This document shows positions 23,135 to 30,718 of a stretch of 31,720 nt of DNA, piece after piece. The notes beneath the pieces were generated by a model. The model ran no database searches, was not told the DNA's origin, and saw only the letters and a program-made list of their open reading frames with translations. Made by a program: the position numbers and the translations under genes. How positions within the stretch are numbered: the first letter of the stretch is position 1; each line of letters begins with the position of its first letter. Source of the stretch: Candidatus Nomurabacteria bacterium (lineage in GTDB: Bacteria > Patescibacteriota > Minisyncoccia > Phycocordibacterales > UBA2100); contig CALRIB010000003.1 in assembly GCA_943359705.1 (NCBI GenBank), positions 1 through 31,720 on the forward strand, given 5' to 3'.

Positions 23135-25303
23135 TTATTTCTTTGCGAGTTTGTGCGGGTGATGATTCGGACACGTTTTGTTTGAGCACCTTTCCGGTAT
23201 TGTCTTGGTACCTTCCATCATGAGAGAACTACACATCTCACAAATGCGTCCCGTTGGCTTCGCTTTAATTGCATTTTTACAGTCTGGGTAGTTGGAGCAA
23301 GAATAGAAGAATCCGAATTTGCCGCGGCGCTGCACCATTTCGCCTGTTTTGCAGACGGGGCAGGCCACACCCGTTTTTGCTTTCTCGGCTTCCGCCGGGT
23401 CTTGCTTCACGAATTTACATTTGGGGTAATTCGCGCAAGCGATGAAGCGACCGAACCGTCCTTCGCGCTCGATGAGTTTGCCGTCTTTGCACTGCGGGCA
23501 CGGTTCGCCGAGTTCTTTGGGCGGAGCGATTTCGCTGCCGTCCTCGCGTCGCGCACCGAGACATTCCGGGAATTTTGCGCAGCTCATGAAGCGTCCGGTC
23601 TTGGAGAGTTTGTACACCATAGGGCCGCCGCACTGTGGGCAGGGGAATTCTTTGGGCGCGTCGCCCATGTTGGTGATTTTATCGATCTTATTTTTACTCT
23701 TCACGGCCTTGGTAAAGGGGCCATAGAAATCTTTGAGCGTTTTTTCATACTCACGCTTACCCTCGGCTATCTGGTCGAGCTCATCTTCCATTTCAGCGGT
23801 GAAGGTGTCGCTGATGTATTCCTTAAAGTGTTCTTCTATAAAAGAAGAAACGACGTCGCCTGTGTGCGTGGGCACGAGCGTGCGGCCCTGCTTCTCCACA
23901 TACATACGCGTCTCGAGCGTCCGGATGATGCTCGCGTAGGTGGAAGGGCGGCCGATGCCGCGTTTTTCGAGTTCTTTCACGAGCCCCGCCTCCGAGTAAC
24001 GACTCGGCGGCTGCGTCTCTTTGGCTTCAGAGTGTGCCTCGATCAGTGTGAGCGGGTCACTCGCAGCGACTTTCGGCAACTCCACGTCTTCGCCTCGCGC
24101 CTCGGGGTCGGCGGCGAGCCAGCCGTCAAAAATCACACGTGAGCCGTTGGCGGAGAAATCCGGAATTGAGTCGCCGCCGATATTGGCGATGAGCTTGGTG
24201 CGCATCGTCTTTGCGTCCGCCATTTGAGAGGCGAGGGCGCGGGCGCGGATGAGTGCATACAATTTTTTCTGTTCCTCGTTGTGGCCGAGACTTCGTTTCG
24301 AAGGGTCGGTAGGGCGCACGGCTTCGTGCGCTTCCTGTGCTGATTTGCTTTTTGTTTTATACACACGCGCTTCCACATACTTTTCACCAAATTCACTGCG
24401 AGCAACGGCCACCAGCGCGTCCTGTGCGTCCTTGCCGAGGTTCATCGAGTCGGTACGCATGTAGGTAATGAATCCGGACTCATACAGCTTTTGTGCGATA
24501 CCCATCGTGCGCGAGGGTGAGAGGCCGAGACGCGTCGAAGCTACCTGCTGGAGCGTCGAGGTGGTGAAAGGGCCTTTCGGACTGCGTGCCTGCTCGGATT
24601 CTTCCACAGACTTAACGCTCCACGAACCCTCCTGCGCGGCTTTTAGAACGCGCGCCGCTTCTTGCTCGGTCTTCGGCTCCTCGGCACAGACCACGGTAAA
24701 TTTCTCTTCCTTTTTCGTTTTTACATCGGCGCTTATCACCCAGAACGGCTCGGGCACGAATGCGCGTATTTCGCGCTCGCGTTCCATTAGTATGCGAAGC
24801 GCGGGGGATTGCACGCGCCCGGCGGAGAGGCCGTAGCGCACCTTTTTCCAGATGAGACCGGAGAGGTCGTAGCCGAAGAGGCGGTCGAGCACACGGCGAG
24901 CCTCCTGCGCCTTCACAAGCTGCTGGTCTATGAGGCGCGGGTGAGCGAGAGCCTCCTGCACCGCTTTTTCAGTGATCTCATGGAAGGCGATGCGTTTGGG
25001 CTTCTTGAGCCCAATAGTCTCCGCCAGATGCCAGGCAATCGCCTCGCCCTCGCGGTCGGGGTCGGTCGCGAGTATGACCTCGTCAGCCTTTTCGGCTTCT
25101 TCGTGGAGCCCGTCGATTATCTTCTGTTTTTCTTTCACTATCTGGTAGCGCGGGATAAAGCCACCCTCTACGTCGACGGCGTCTTTGTTGCTCTTGGGGA
25201 GGTCGCGAATGTGTCCGACCGATGCGCGCACGGTAAAATCCTTACCGAGATATTTTTCGATGGTTTTTGCTTTCGCGGGTGATTCAACGATTACAAGCTT
25301 CAT
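23135..25303 (-). CDS. topA: DNA topoisomerase I
   Basis: The 722-aa type IA enzyme relaxes negative supercoils. It has the TOPRIM domain (LVIVESPAKAKTIEKYLG, ATDPDREGEAIAWHL), YGLSAGRVQSPALR, and the active-site tyrosine in SGFITYMRTDS (Tyr281). GRPSTYASII follows. The C-terminus carries zinc ribbons of the CPxCGG...CxxxPxC type, three typical repeats plus a fourth, shorter Cys set (CEMC...CSNKTC). Length and motifs are normal. It lies downstream of dprA as in many bacteria, but with a GcrA-like gene and terminator between them. Confidence 0.96.
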   Translation of the reverse strand: MKLVIVESPAKAKTIEKYLGKDFTVRASVGHIRDLPKSNKDAVDVEGGFIPRYQIVKEKQKIIDGLHEEAEKADEVILATDPDREGEAIAWHLAETIGLKKPKRIAFHEITEKAVQEALAHPRLIDQQLVKAQEARRVLDRLFGYDLSGLIWKKVRYGLSAGRVQSPALRILMEREREIRAFVPEPFWVISADVKTKKEEKFTVVCAEEPKTEQEAARVLKAAQEGSWSVKSVEESEQARSPKGPFTTSTLQQVASTRLGLSPSRTMGIAQKLYESGFITYMRTDSMNLGKDAQDALVAVARSEFGEKYVEARVYKTKSKSAQEAHEAVRPTDPSKRSLGHNEEQKKLYALIRARALASQMADAKTMRTKLIANIGGDSIPDFSANGSRVIFDGWLAADPEARGEDVELPKVAASDPLTLIEAHSEAKETQPPSRYSEAGLVKELEKRGIGRPSTYASIIRTLETRMYVEKQGRTLVPTHTGDVVSSFIEEHFKEYISDTFTAEMEDELDQIAEGKREYEKTLKDFYGPFTKAVKSKNKIDKITNMGDAPKEFPCPQCGGPMVYKLSKTGRFMSCAKFPECLGARREDGSEIAPPKELGEPCPQCKDGKLIEREGRFGRFIACANYPKCKFVKQDPAEAEKAKTGVACPVCKTGEMVQRRGKFGFFYSCSNYPDCKNAIKAKPTGRICEMCSSLMMEGTKTIPERCSNKTCPNHHPHKLAKK

Positions 25304-25390
25304 ATAGTGGAACGCGACGCGTTCGAGGCGTAGTGATACTCCAGAAGCCTACCACACGTCAAGCGTCGCCGTTCAATTGCAAACGAATTT

Positions 25391-25426
25391 CAAAAAAACA
25401 TTCCGGCCGCTGAGGCGGCCGGAATG
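25391..25426 (-). terminator. Rho-independent terminator of the GcrA-like gene
   Basis: On the minus strand a perfect 12-bp stem (CATTCCGGCCGC with GCGGCCGGAATG, 4-nt loop) is followed by seven T. It starts 19 bp after the GcrA-like stop and so separates that gene from topA. Confidence 0.92.
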
Positions 25427-25445
25427 CAGCAGACATGCGCGACCT

Positions 25446-25646
25446 TCAGCTGGCCCGTTCTGACAGCGGAAGAGTGAGATTGTTCCGATGGCAGAACGCA
25501 ATGATCGAGCATCGCGTTGCTCTGCGGAACAAGATCTTCGCAATGCGGGAAGCCGACCAATTACGGTACTTCTTCGCATTGCACACCTGACGCATACGGG
25601 TAAGCCTGCGCCCAAACGAAGTGGCCTTCCAGTTCAAGGTTGGCAT
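25446..25646 (-). CDS. Small GcrA-like DNA-binding protein
   Basis: The 66-aa product resembles the N-terminal helix-turn-helix of GcrA regulators. It has MPTLNW at the start, then RNWSASRIAKILFRRATRCSI, like the WxxGxSASxIAxxLGxxTRNAVI core, and CHRNNLTLP where GcrA has (K)VHRLGLS. GcrA in alphaproteobacteria binds methylated DNA with sigma-70; whether this short version does so is unknown, though a DNA methyltransferase gene occurs in the window. ATG at 25646 is chosen because AAGGGG lies 8 nt upstream. The gene has its own terminator. A plus-strand reading frame in the same place lacks these features. Confidence 0.55.
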   Translation of the reverse strand: MPTLNWKATSFGRRLTRMRQVCNAKKYRNWSASRIAKILFRRATRCSIIAFCHRNNLTLPLSERAS

Positions 25647-25713
25647 CGAGAGTCCCCTTTGTGGGTGACGTAGGTACGCGGTGAGAACACGCGGATAACG
25701 CAACTCGACTTGT

Positions 25714-25720
25714 TATATAT
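25714..25720 (-). promoter_or_regulatory. Possible promoter of the GcrA-like gene
   Basis: On the minus strand TGATATATAA contains an extended -10-like sequence (ATATATA at this position), giving a leader of about 60 nt that carries the Shine-Dalgarno. No clear -35. Confidence 0.35.
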
Positions 25721-25744
25721 CACAATCGCGACACGGTGTCAGCT

Positions 25745-26611
25745 TCAGCGCACGCGAACGACACCAAGTTCTTCGGTGATAAGTCCCTTTATTTCCATCG
25801 TGCTCAGCAGCACGTTTGCTTCCGATATCGGCATCTCCAGAGCCTCGAGAAGGTCATTGCGTGAAAGGGGCGAGCGGATTATCTCGATGACGCGGATCTC
25901 GTCTTCAGAGAGGTCGGCGCGGAGCGATGTGAGATTTTCGCTCGCGTCTCGCTTCTGAATTCCAAGCGCAACGAGAACGTCATCCGCACTCGTGATGGCG
26001 GTAGCGCCGAGGCGAAGAAATTGATGCGTGCCCTTGCTCTCCTCGCTGAATATCGAGCCGGGCACGACAAGTAAATCGCGGTTGTATTCCACCGTGAGCC
26101 GCGCCGTGATGAGACTACCCGAGAGCTCTTTGGCCTCCACTATCAGAGTGGCGCGGCACATGCCGGCCATTACGCGATTGCGTTTGGGGAAGGTCCAATC
26201 AGCCGCACGGGTGTCGGGTTCTTCTTCCGAAACGAGCGCACCACCCGCCTTTAGTATTTCCCGAGCGAGATTCACATGCGCCCGCGGGTAGAGTGTCTCC
26301 CAACCTAATCCCGAGCCCGGGACGGCCACTGTCTCGAGATTATTTTCAAGCGCTGCCTTGTGCGCCGCAGCATCAGCCCCATAGGCCAATCCCGACACGA
26401 TAACTATCGGGTAGCCTCGCAATCCTTCTATTAGATGCTTTACGACCGCGTTGCCGTAGGGTGTGAGCGCCCGACTTCCTACCACCGCAAGCCACTGTTT
26501 GTCATAGCTCGGCATTTGTCCGCGGACATAGAGTTTCTTCGGGGCGTCCGGTATTTGCCGCAGCAATGGAGAAAATTCCGAGGGAGAGAGTTGTTTGAGC
26601 CCATCGTCCAT
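25745..26611 (-). CDS. dprA: DNA-processing protein DprA
   Basis: The 288-aa protein protects incoming single-stranded DNA and loads RecA in natural transformation. The Rossmann-like domain shows LAVVGSRALTPYG, IVSGLAYGADAAAHKAAL, FPKRNRVMAGM (usual FPxRNRIIAGL) and VVEAKELSGSLITA. The C-terminal 60 residues are a winged-helix of the DprA_WH type (LSRNDLLEALEMPISEANVLLSTMEIKGLI). The N-terminal SAM-like domain is very short. ATG at 26611 has TATGAT 11 nt upstream. Together with the pilin-like proteins it would fit DNA uptake, as often suggested for this phylum. Confidence 0.93.
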   Translation of the reverse strand: MDDGLKQLSPSEFSPLLRQIPDAPKKLYVRGQMPSYDKQWLAVVGSRALTPYGNAVVKHLIEGLRGYPIVIVSGLAYGADAAAHKAALENNLETVAVPGSGLGWETLYPRAHVNLAREILKAGGALVSEEEPDTRAADWTFPKRNRVMAGMCRATLIVEAKELSGSLITARLTVEYNRDLLVVPGSIFSEESKGTHQFLRLGATAITSADDVLVALGIQKRDASENLTSLRADLSEDEIRVIEIIRSPLSRNDLLEALEMPISEANVLLSTMEIKGLITEELGVVRVR

Positions 26612-26622
26612 ATAATGGTATT

Positions 26623-26628
26623 ATCATA
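26623..26628 (-). promoter_or_regulatory. -10 TATGAT for dprA
   Basis: Hexamer 11 nt before the dprA ATG, predicted leader about 5 nt. Confidence 0.4.
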
Positions 26629-26638
26629 ACGCAGAGTC

Positions 26639-26715
26639 GGTAGTTGATAGTGCGTAGTGCGTAGAAAATCAGCATCTTTTCCACTACGAACTACGTACTA
26701 CCGGTCTACGCACTA
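26639..26715. repeat. Heptad (GTAGTGC/ACTACGN) repeats forming an inverted repeat
   Basis: Left block 26639-26664 is built of 7-bp units GTAGTTG, ATAGTGC, GTAGTGC, GTAG. Right block 26683-26702 is ACTACGA, ACTACGT, ACTAC, followed by CTACGCACTA at 26706-26715. Left (26639-26658) and right (26683-26702) pair over 16 of 20 positions. The block fills the gap between the divergent dprA and serS genes. Confidence 0.65.
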
Positions 26716-26721
26716 ATTCGT

Positions 26722-27990
26722 ATGCTTGATATTAAGTTCATCCGAGAGAATAAGGACATTGTGGTCGCGGGCGCAAAAAAGAAGCACATCAAAGTCGACA
26801 TCGACAAGCTGCTCGCCCTCGACGACAAGCGCAAAGAATTGCAACTGAAAATCGACGAAAAGCGCGCCGAGCAAAATCTGGCATCTGATGCTATCACCAA
26901 AGCCACCGCCGAAGAGCGACAAGCTCTCATCGCGAAAATGACTGACGTAAAGAAGGCACTGCAGCTGGAGGAGGAGTTGCTGCAGGAAGTTCTTAAGGAA
27001 TGGCGTGCCCTGATGGTCACGGTGCCCAACGTTCCTGATATGTCGGTCCCGGAAGGTGAGTCGGATGCAGACAATAAAGAAGTCCGCGCTTGGGGCGAGA
27101 TACCGACATTTGATTTTGAGCCAAAGAGTCACTCGGAGCTTCTTTTGATGCACGACATGGCCGACTACGAACGCGGTGCGAAGGTCGCTGGCTTCCGCGG
27201 ATATTTTTTGAAAGGCGACGGCGCGAGGCTCGTGTGGGCGCTTGAGCGTTTTGTGCAAGACCGTTTCGCTGCTAAAGATTTTACGCCGATGATAGTGCCG
27301 TCGATGGTGCGCCGTGAGCCGTTCGTCGGCACCGGCTATTTGCCGCAGAGCGAAGAAGATCTCTACAAAACACAAGACGGGGAATATCTCGCAGGCACCG
27401 CGGAGGTGGCGACGATGGGTTATTACATGGAAGAGATTTTGGACAAGAAAGACCTGCCGCTGAAATTCCTTGCCTTTTCTCCATGCTTTCGCCGCGAAGC
27501 CGGGAGTCACGGCAAAGACACAAAAGGCATTTTCCGTATTCACGAATTCCAAAAGTATGAGCAAGTCGTGCTTTGTGAAGCCAATCACCAAGCTTCGGTG
27601 GAATTTCACGAGGAATTGACTCTCAACGCCGAGCATCTTTTGCAGGAGTTAAAACTTCCGTATCACGTCGTCATCAATTGCGGCGGGGATCTGGGTTTAG
27701 GTCAGGTAAAAAAATACGACATCGAAGCGTGGATGCCGAGCGAGAAGAAGTATCGCGAGACGCACTCGTCTTCATATTTCCACGATTTTCAAACGCGTCG
27801 GCTCAACATCCGCTACCGCGACGCCGAAGGGACGCTTCGCTACGTCCACTCGCTCAACAACACCGCGCTTGCGACACCGCGCATCCTCTGCCAGATAGTT
27901 GAGAACAATCAACAAGCGGACGGTTCGATCTCAATTCCGGAGGCGCTCCGGACCTATATGGGTACAGATGTCATCACGAGGAGTAGTTGA
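26722..27990 (+). CDS. serS: Seryl-tRNA synthetase
   Basis: The 422-aa enzyme charges tRNA-Ser. The N-terminal 110 residues form the long antiparallel coiled-coil arm (MLDIKFIRENKDIV, then KRKELQLKIDEKRAEQN). The class II core has motif 2 in FLAFSPCFRREAGSHGKDTKGIFRIHEFQKYE and motif 3 in LNNTALATPRILCQIVENNQ; GTAEVA is the serine-binding TxE region. It is complete and typical. No clear promoter or Shine-Dalgarno precedes the ATG at 26722; the upstream gap is the heptad repeat. The ftsQ-like gene begins inside its last codons. Confidence 0.97.
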   Translation: MLDIKFIRENKDIVVAGAKKKHIKVDIDKLLALDDKRKELQLKIDEKRAEQNLASDAITKATAEERQALIAKMTDVKKALQLEEELLQEVLKEWRALMVTVPNVPDMSVPEGESDADNKEVRAWGEIPTFDFEPKSHSELLLMHDMADYERGAKVAGFRGYFLKGDGARLVWALERFVQDRFAAKDFTPMIVPSMVRREPFVGTGYLPQSEEDLYKTQDGEYLAGTAEVATMGYYMEEILDKKDLPLKFLAFSPCFRREAGSHGKDTKGIFRIHEFQKYEQVVLCEANHQASVEFHEELTLNAEHLLQELKLPYHVVINCGGDLGLGQVKKYDIEAWMPSEKKYRETHSSSYFHDFQTRRLNIRYRDAEGTLRYVHSLNNTALATPRILCQIVENNQQADGSISIPEALRTYMGTDVITRSS

Positions 27991-28903
27991 CCTACGTAAC
28001 AAAAAATCGAGCGGCTTTCTCTCGTTGCCGCTTCCGCCCGCGCACAATCCGCGCTCGGGAAAAAAAGTGCGTCTGCGCACGCGGAGACTTCGCACACGCG
28101 TACTCATCGGACTCGCAATCGCGGTTGCAATCGGCGGCATCGGCTACGGCGTGTCGCTGGTCTCATATTTGCCGCAATTCAATGTGCAGACCGTCAGTAT
28201 CGTCGGTGCGAATTCACTTTCACCTGCGCTGGTCGAGCGGTATGCCGACACGATTCTCTACGACGGTACATTTTCTCCGCTTTCTCGCGACAACATTTTT
28301 CTCTACCCACGCGCGCTGCTCGAACGCGACATTGTCTCGTTTTTCCCGCGCGTGAAGTCCGCCAAGGTTGCGCGCGAATCGCTCTTGGCTACGGCAGTCG
28401 TCGTCACCATCGAGGAGCGTAAGCCCTATGCCGCGTGGTGCCTGCCTACCGGTCAGGCAGGCGGAGCGTCGGGCGATTGTTATCTCATGGACAGCACAGG
28501 TTTTATCTTTGCTCGAGCGGCCACCTCCACACCGGGCATCACCAGCACCTATCGTTTCAGCGGTGGCATAATCGGTAACCCGACGGGCCAAACATATCTT
28601 TCCGGTCACCTTGCAGGCATCGAAGCGCTGCTCGACCGGCTGGGGCAGACCGGGTACGAACCGGAGCTGGTACGCGCAGTTTCCGAACAGGATTTCGTCA
28701 TTTCGCTCGGACGCGGGTACGATCTCAAGGCTTCCTTCGGGGTCACCGCCGATTCGCTGCTCCGCAATCTCCAGCTCGTTCTCGGCTCCGATGCACTTCG
28801 CGGCACGGCCGACCGGCTTGAGTACATTGACCTCCGCTTCGGCAACCGGGTGTACTACAAATTGAAAGGTGAAGAACAGGCAACCACGGTCCCCCAATCG
28901 TAA
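27968..28903 (+). CDS. ftsQ: FtsQ/DivIB-type cell-division protein with LPTGQAG insertion
   Basis: The 311-aa product has a basic cytoplasmic part (about 1-40), one membrane helix (IGLAIAVAIGGIGYGVSLV, about 45-63) and a POTRA-like domain starting FNVQTVSIVGANSLSPALV, then FFPRVKSAKVARESLLATAVVVTIEERKPYAAW, the usual FtsQ beta-strand with the IxExxPxAxW motif. The C-terminal part (LEYIDLRFGNRVYYKLKG) matches the FtsQ end strand. Residues 159-165 (LPTGQAG) come from a palindromic element placed directly after the YAAWC strand. The start lies 23 nt inside serS, suggesting translational coupling. It probably serves the divisome in the membrane; no ftsA/ftsZ is next to it. Confidence 0.78.
   Translation: MSSRGVVDLRNKKSSGFLSLPLPPAHNPRSGKKVRLRTRRLRTRVLIGLAIAVAIGGIGYGVSLVSYLPQFNVQTVSIVGANSLSPALVERYADTILYDGTFSPLSRDNIFLYPRALLERDIVSFFPRVKSAKVARESLLATAVVVTIEERKPYAAWCLPTGQAGGASGDCYLMDSTGFIFARAATSTPGITSTYRFSGGIIGNPTGQTYLSGHLAGIEALLDRLGQTGYEPELVRAVSEQDFVISLGRGYDLKASFGVTADSLLRNLQLVLGSDALRGTADRLEYIDLRFGNRVYYKLKGEEQATTVPQS
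28440..28462. repeat. Palindromic element copy C inside ftsQ
   Basis: Arms GCCTGCCT and AGGCAGGC flank ACCGGTC. Read as LPTGQAG, identical to the peptide in enolase despite a different base at one wobble position. Confidence 0.82.
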
Positions 28904-28928
28904 GACCTCGTATGGTATCGTGCTCTGG

Positions 28929-29918
28929 ATGAAAAACTTTTGGGCAACACTTCCCAGGCCCTTTTTTGCGCTGGCGCCTCTTGAAGACGTGACCGATGCG
29001 GCTTTTCGACGACTTATTGCCGGGCACGGTAAGCCGGATGTGATGTACACGGAGTTCACTTCGGCCGACGGGATTGTGCTCGCCAATGACGAGGGAAAAA
29101 TGAAATTGCTGCGGAAATTTTTATATTCCGAAATCGAACGGCCGATAGTGGCGCAGATATTTAGCTCGGTGCCGGAGCATATCGAAAAGGTCTCAGCACT
29201 CATTGCGGAAATGGGGTTCGACGGCGTGGACATCAACATGGGCTGCCCCGACCGCTCCGTGGAGAAAAGCGGATGCGGCGCGGCACTTATCAAAACCCCT
29301 GCGCTCGCGCGAGAGCTTATCCGGGCGGCCAAGCGAGGCGCACCAAATTTGCCCGTGTCACTCAAGACTCGTCTCGGGTACAACACCGATGAATTGGAGA
29401 CATGGCTACCGGAGCTGCTTGCTGAAGAGCCTGCGGCAATCGCCATCCACGCACGCACACGCAAGGAAATGTCGGAGGTGCCGGCACGATGGGAGCGCAT
29501 CGCGCGAGCAGTCGAAATCCGCAACGAACTAAAGTCGTCGACTCTGATACTAGGCAACGGCGACGTGAAGGACATCACCGATGCGCGTGCGAAGGCAGCC
29601 GCCACAAATTGCGACGGCGTCATGCTCGGCCGAACCATTTTCGGTAACCCTTGGCTGTTTGCTAACTTGCGCAACTTAGCAAGCAGTTCGGCTCCCACTC
29701 CGAAGCAACGAATCGAAGTACTGCTCGAGCACCTCGCACTGTTCGACGAACTTCTGTCCGACGTCACCAATTACGCCGTGATGAAAAAGCATTTCAAAGC
29801 CTACATTTCCGGCTGGGATAATGCCAAGGAATTGCGCGTGCGATTGATGGAAACGGAAAACAGCAATCACGCTCGCACTATTCTCGGAGAGCAGTTAGGG
29901 TCGTTGAGTATTTCCTGA
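28929..29918 (+). CDS. tRNA-dihydrouridine synthase (Dus family)
   Basis: The 329-aa flavoenzyme reduces uridines in the tRNA D-loop. It has ALAPLEDVTDAAFRRLI at the N-terminus, VAQIFSS, GFDGVDINMGCPDRSVEKSGCGAALIK with the catalytic Cys of the GCGA(A/S)L motif, VSLKTRLGY, IAIHARTRKE (usual HGRTR), LILGNGDVKD and GVMLGRTIFGNPWLF. All FMN and substrate motifs are recognisable. The CPDxxVxKxGxGA version resembles bacterial DusB most, but subtype is uncertain. It follows ftsQ by 25 bp on the same strand, with TATGGT 12 nt before the ATG. Confidence 0.93.
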   Translation: MKNFWATLPRPFFALAPLEDVTDAAFRRLIAGHGKPDVMYTEFTSADGIVLANDEGKMKLLRKFLYSEIERPIVAQIFSSVPEHIEKVSALIAEMGFDGVDINMGCPDRSVEKSGCGAALIKTPALARELIRAAKRGAPNLPVSLKTRLGYNTDELETWLPELLAEEPAAIAIHARTRKEMSEVPARWERIARAVEIRNELKSSTLILGNGDVKDITDARAKAAATNCDGVMLGRTIFGNPWLFANLRNLASSSAPTPKQRIEVLLEHLALFDELLSDVTNYAVMKKHFKAYISGWDNAKELRVRLMETENSNHARTILGEQLGSLSIS

Positions 29919-29931
29919 AGGGGGGTACTCT
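29904..29931 (+). promoter_or_regulatory. Promoter TTGAGT-16 bp-TACTCT for the 29995 gene
   Basis: The -35 lies in the last codons of the dus gene and the -10 at 29926-29931. This gives a leader of about 57 nt with a small GCATG/CATGC hairpin and a GGGAG Shine-Dalgarno. Confidence 0.4.
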
Positions 29932-29994
29932 TGAACTCAGCCGCTCTTTGACTGTTCCAGAGAGCATGCAGCAACCCTCATGCGGGAGTTTCCT

Positions 29995-30651
29995 ATGGGC
30001 AGAGAACGCCTTGAAGAGTTCTTGAGATTCGCAGACCGTTGCCGCCTTAAGGAAGGCGGGTCACCCCTTTACAGCCGGCCTGTTGCCCAAGTGAGGCAAT
30101 CGGCGCGGTCGTCGACGTCCCACCGACGTGAACCGTCCCCGGCGCCTGCTCCCCAGCCGCCTAAGTTGATTCAGGACCATCAACGGCCAATCCTTGAAGT
30201 AATCGCGGAGGAGGCAAAAAACCGCCCCCCGCATCCTGGCCGCCGCCCTGTCAACCCGGAGCGTTTGGCAGCCATCCAAGAAAGGATCCGACTTGCTCGC
30301 AAGCTTGGTGCCAAGGACGTCGACAAGATTGTCGAAGAGTCAAAGGGCGAAATTGAAAGACATGCGGCCGTAGAGCTGCGAGAGCTTCACTCCCTCCCTG
30401 AGTCGGTCAAGACGCTGATTGAGCGTGGCGACATCCCGCTCATCGTCGCCTACGCACTCTCGTACCTGCCCAGTGAGTTGCGGGCACTTCTCGCAGACGC
30501 CTATGTGGCTCGTGTGATATCGCATCACGATCTGCGGCATCGAACGATGCACACAGGTCGGATAGCGTATCTCCGAGCATGCCTCGTGGGCAGTAAGTTC
30601 AAGTGGCCTGCTGGGCTCAGGGACCTGTCAGTCAAGGATACAGGACCTTGA
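29995..30651 (+). CDS. Unknown protein with a ParB-like helical segment
   Basis: I do not recognise the 218-aa product as a whole. Residues 1-60 are basic, Pro/Ser-rich and probably disordered (PAPAPQPPK). A helical part follows (PERLAAIQERIRLARKLGAKDV). Residues about 135-185 read LPESVKTLIERGDIPLIVAYALSYLPSELRALLADAYVA, then SHHDLR, which is laid out like the part of ParB after its HTH (LPxxVxxLIxxGxIxxxxAxxL, PxELQ, SxxxLR). It may be a diverged nucleoid or partition-type protein. The ATG at 29995 is preferred over 29980 because GGGAG lies 6 nt before it. Monocistronic, with a strong terminator. Confidence 0.55.
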   Translation: MGRERLEEFLRFADRCRLKEGGSPLYSRPVAQVRQSARSSTSHRREPSPAPAPQPPKLIQDHQRPILEVIAEEAKNRPPHPGRRPVNPERLAAIQERIRLARKLGAKDVDKIVEESKGEIERHAAVELRELHSLPESVKTLIERGDIPLIVAYALSYLPSELRALLADAYVARVISHHDLRHRTMHTGRIAYLRACLVGSKFKWPAGLRDLSVKDTGP

Positions 30652-30663
30652 ATGCTCCTTCCC

Positions 30664-30703
30664 GCCGGCGGTGCGCGATGCGTTCCGCCGGCCGGCTTTT
30701 TTT
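30664..30703 (+). terminator. Rho-independent terminator after the 29995 gene
   Basis: GCCGGCGG (30664-30671) pairs with CCGCCGGC (30685-30692), followed by CGGC and seven T (30697-30703). The dnaX -10 begins 4 bp later, so terminator and promoter are back-to-back. Confidence 0.88.
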
Positions 30704-30706
30704 GGG

Positions 30707-30712
30707 TATACT
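30707..30712 (+). promoter_or_regulatory. -10 TATACT, 6 nt before dnaX
   Basis: Expected transcription start falls on the dnaX ATG. It would use the T-run and terminator region as its -35 side. Confidence 0.5.
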
Positions 30713-30718
30713 GTCGAG

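Noticed and set aside
25488..25673. Plus-strand 61-codon frame opposite the GcrA-like gene
   Set aside because: No Shine-Dalgarno or terminator on that strand, whereas the minus-strand frame has both plus a GcrA-like motif.
26639..26715. CRISPR array
   Set aside because: Units are 7 bp without spacers; no cas genes anywhere in the window.
28220..29770. Minus-strand reading frame of 516 codons opposite ftsQ and dus
   Set aside because: No motifs, and it covers two clear plus-strand genes; GC-rich third positions create such open frames.
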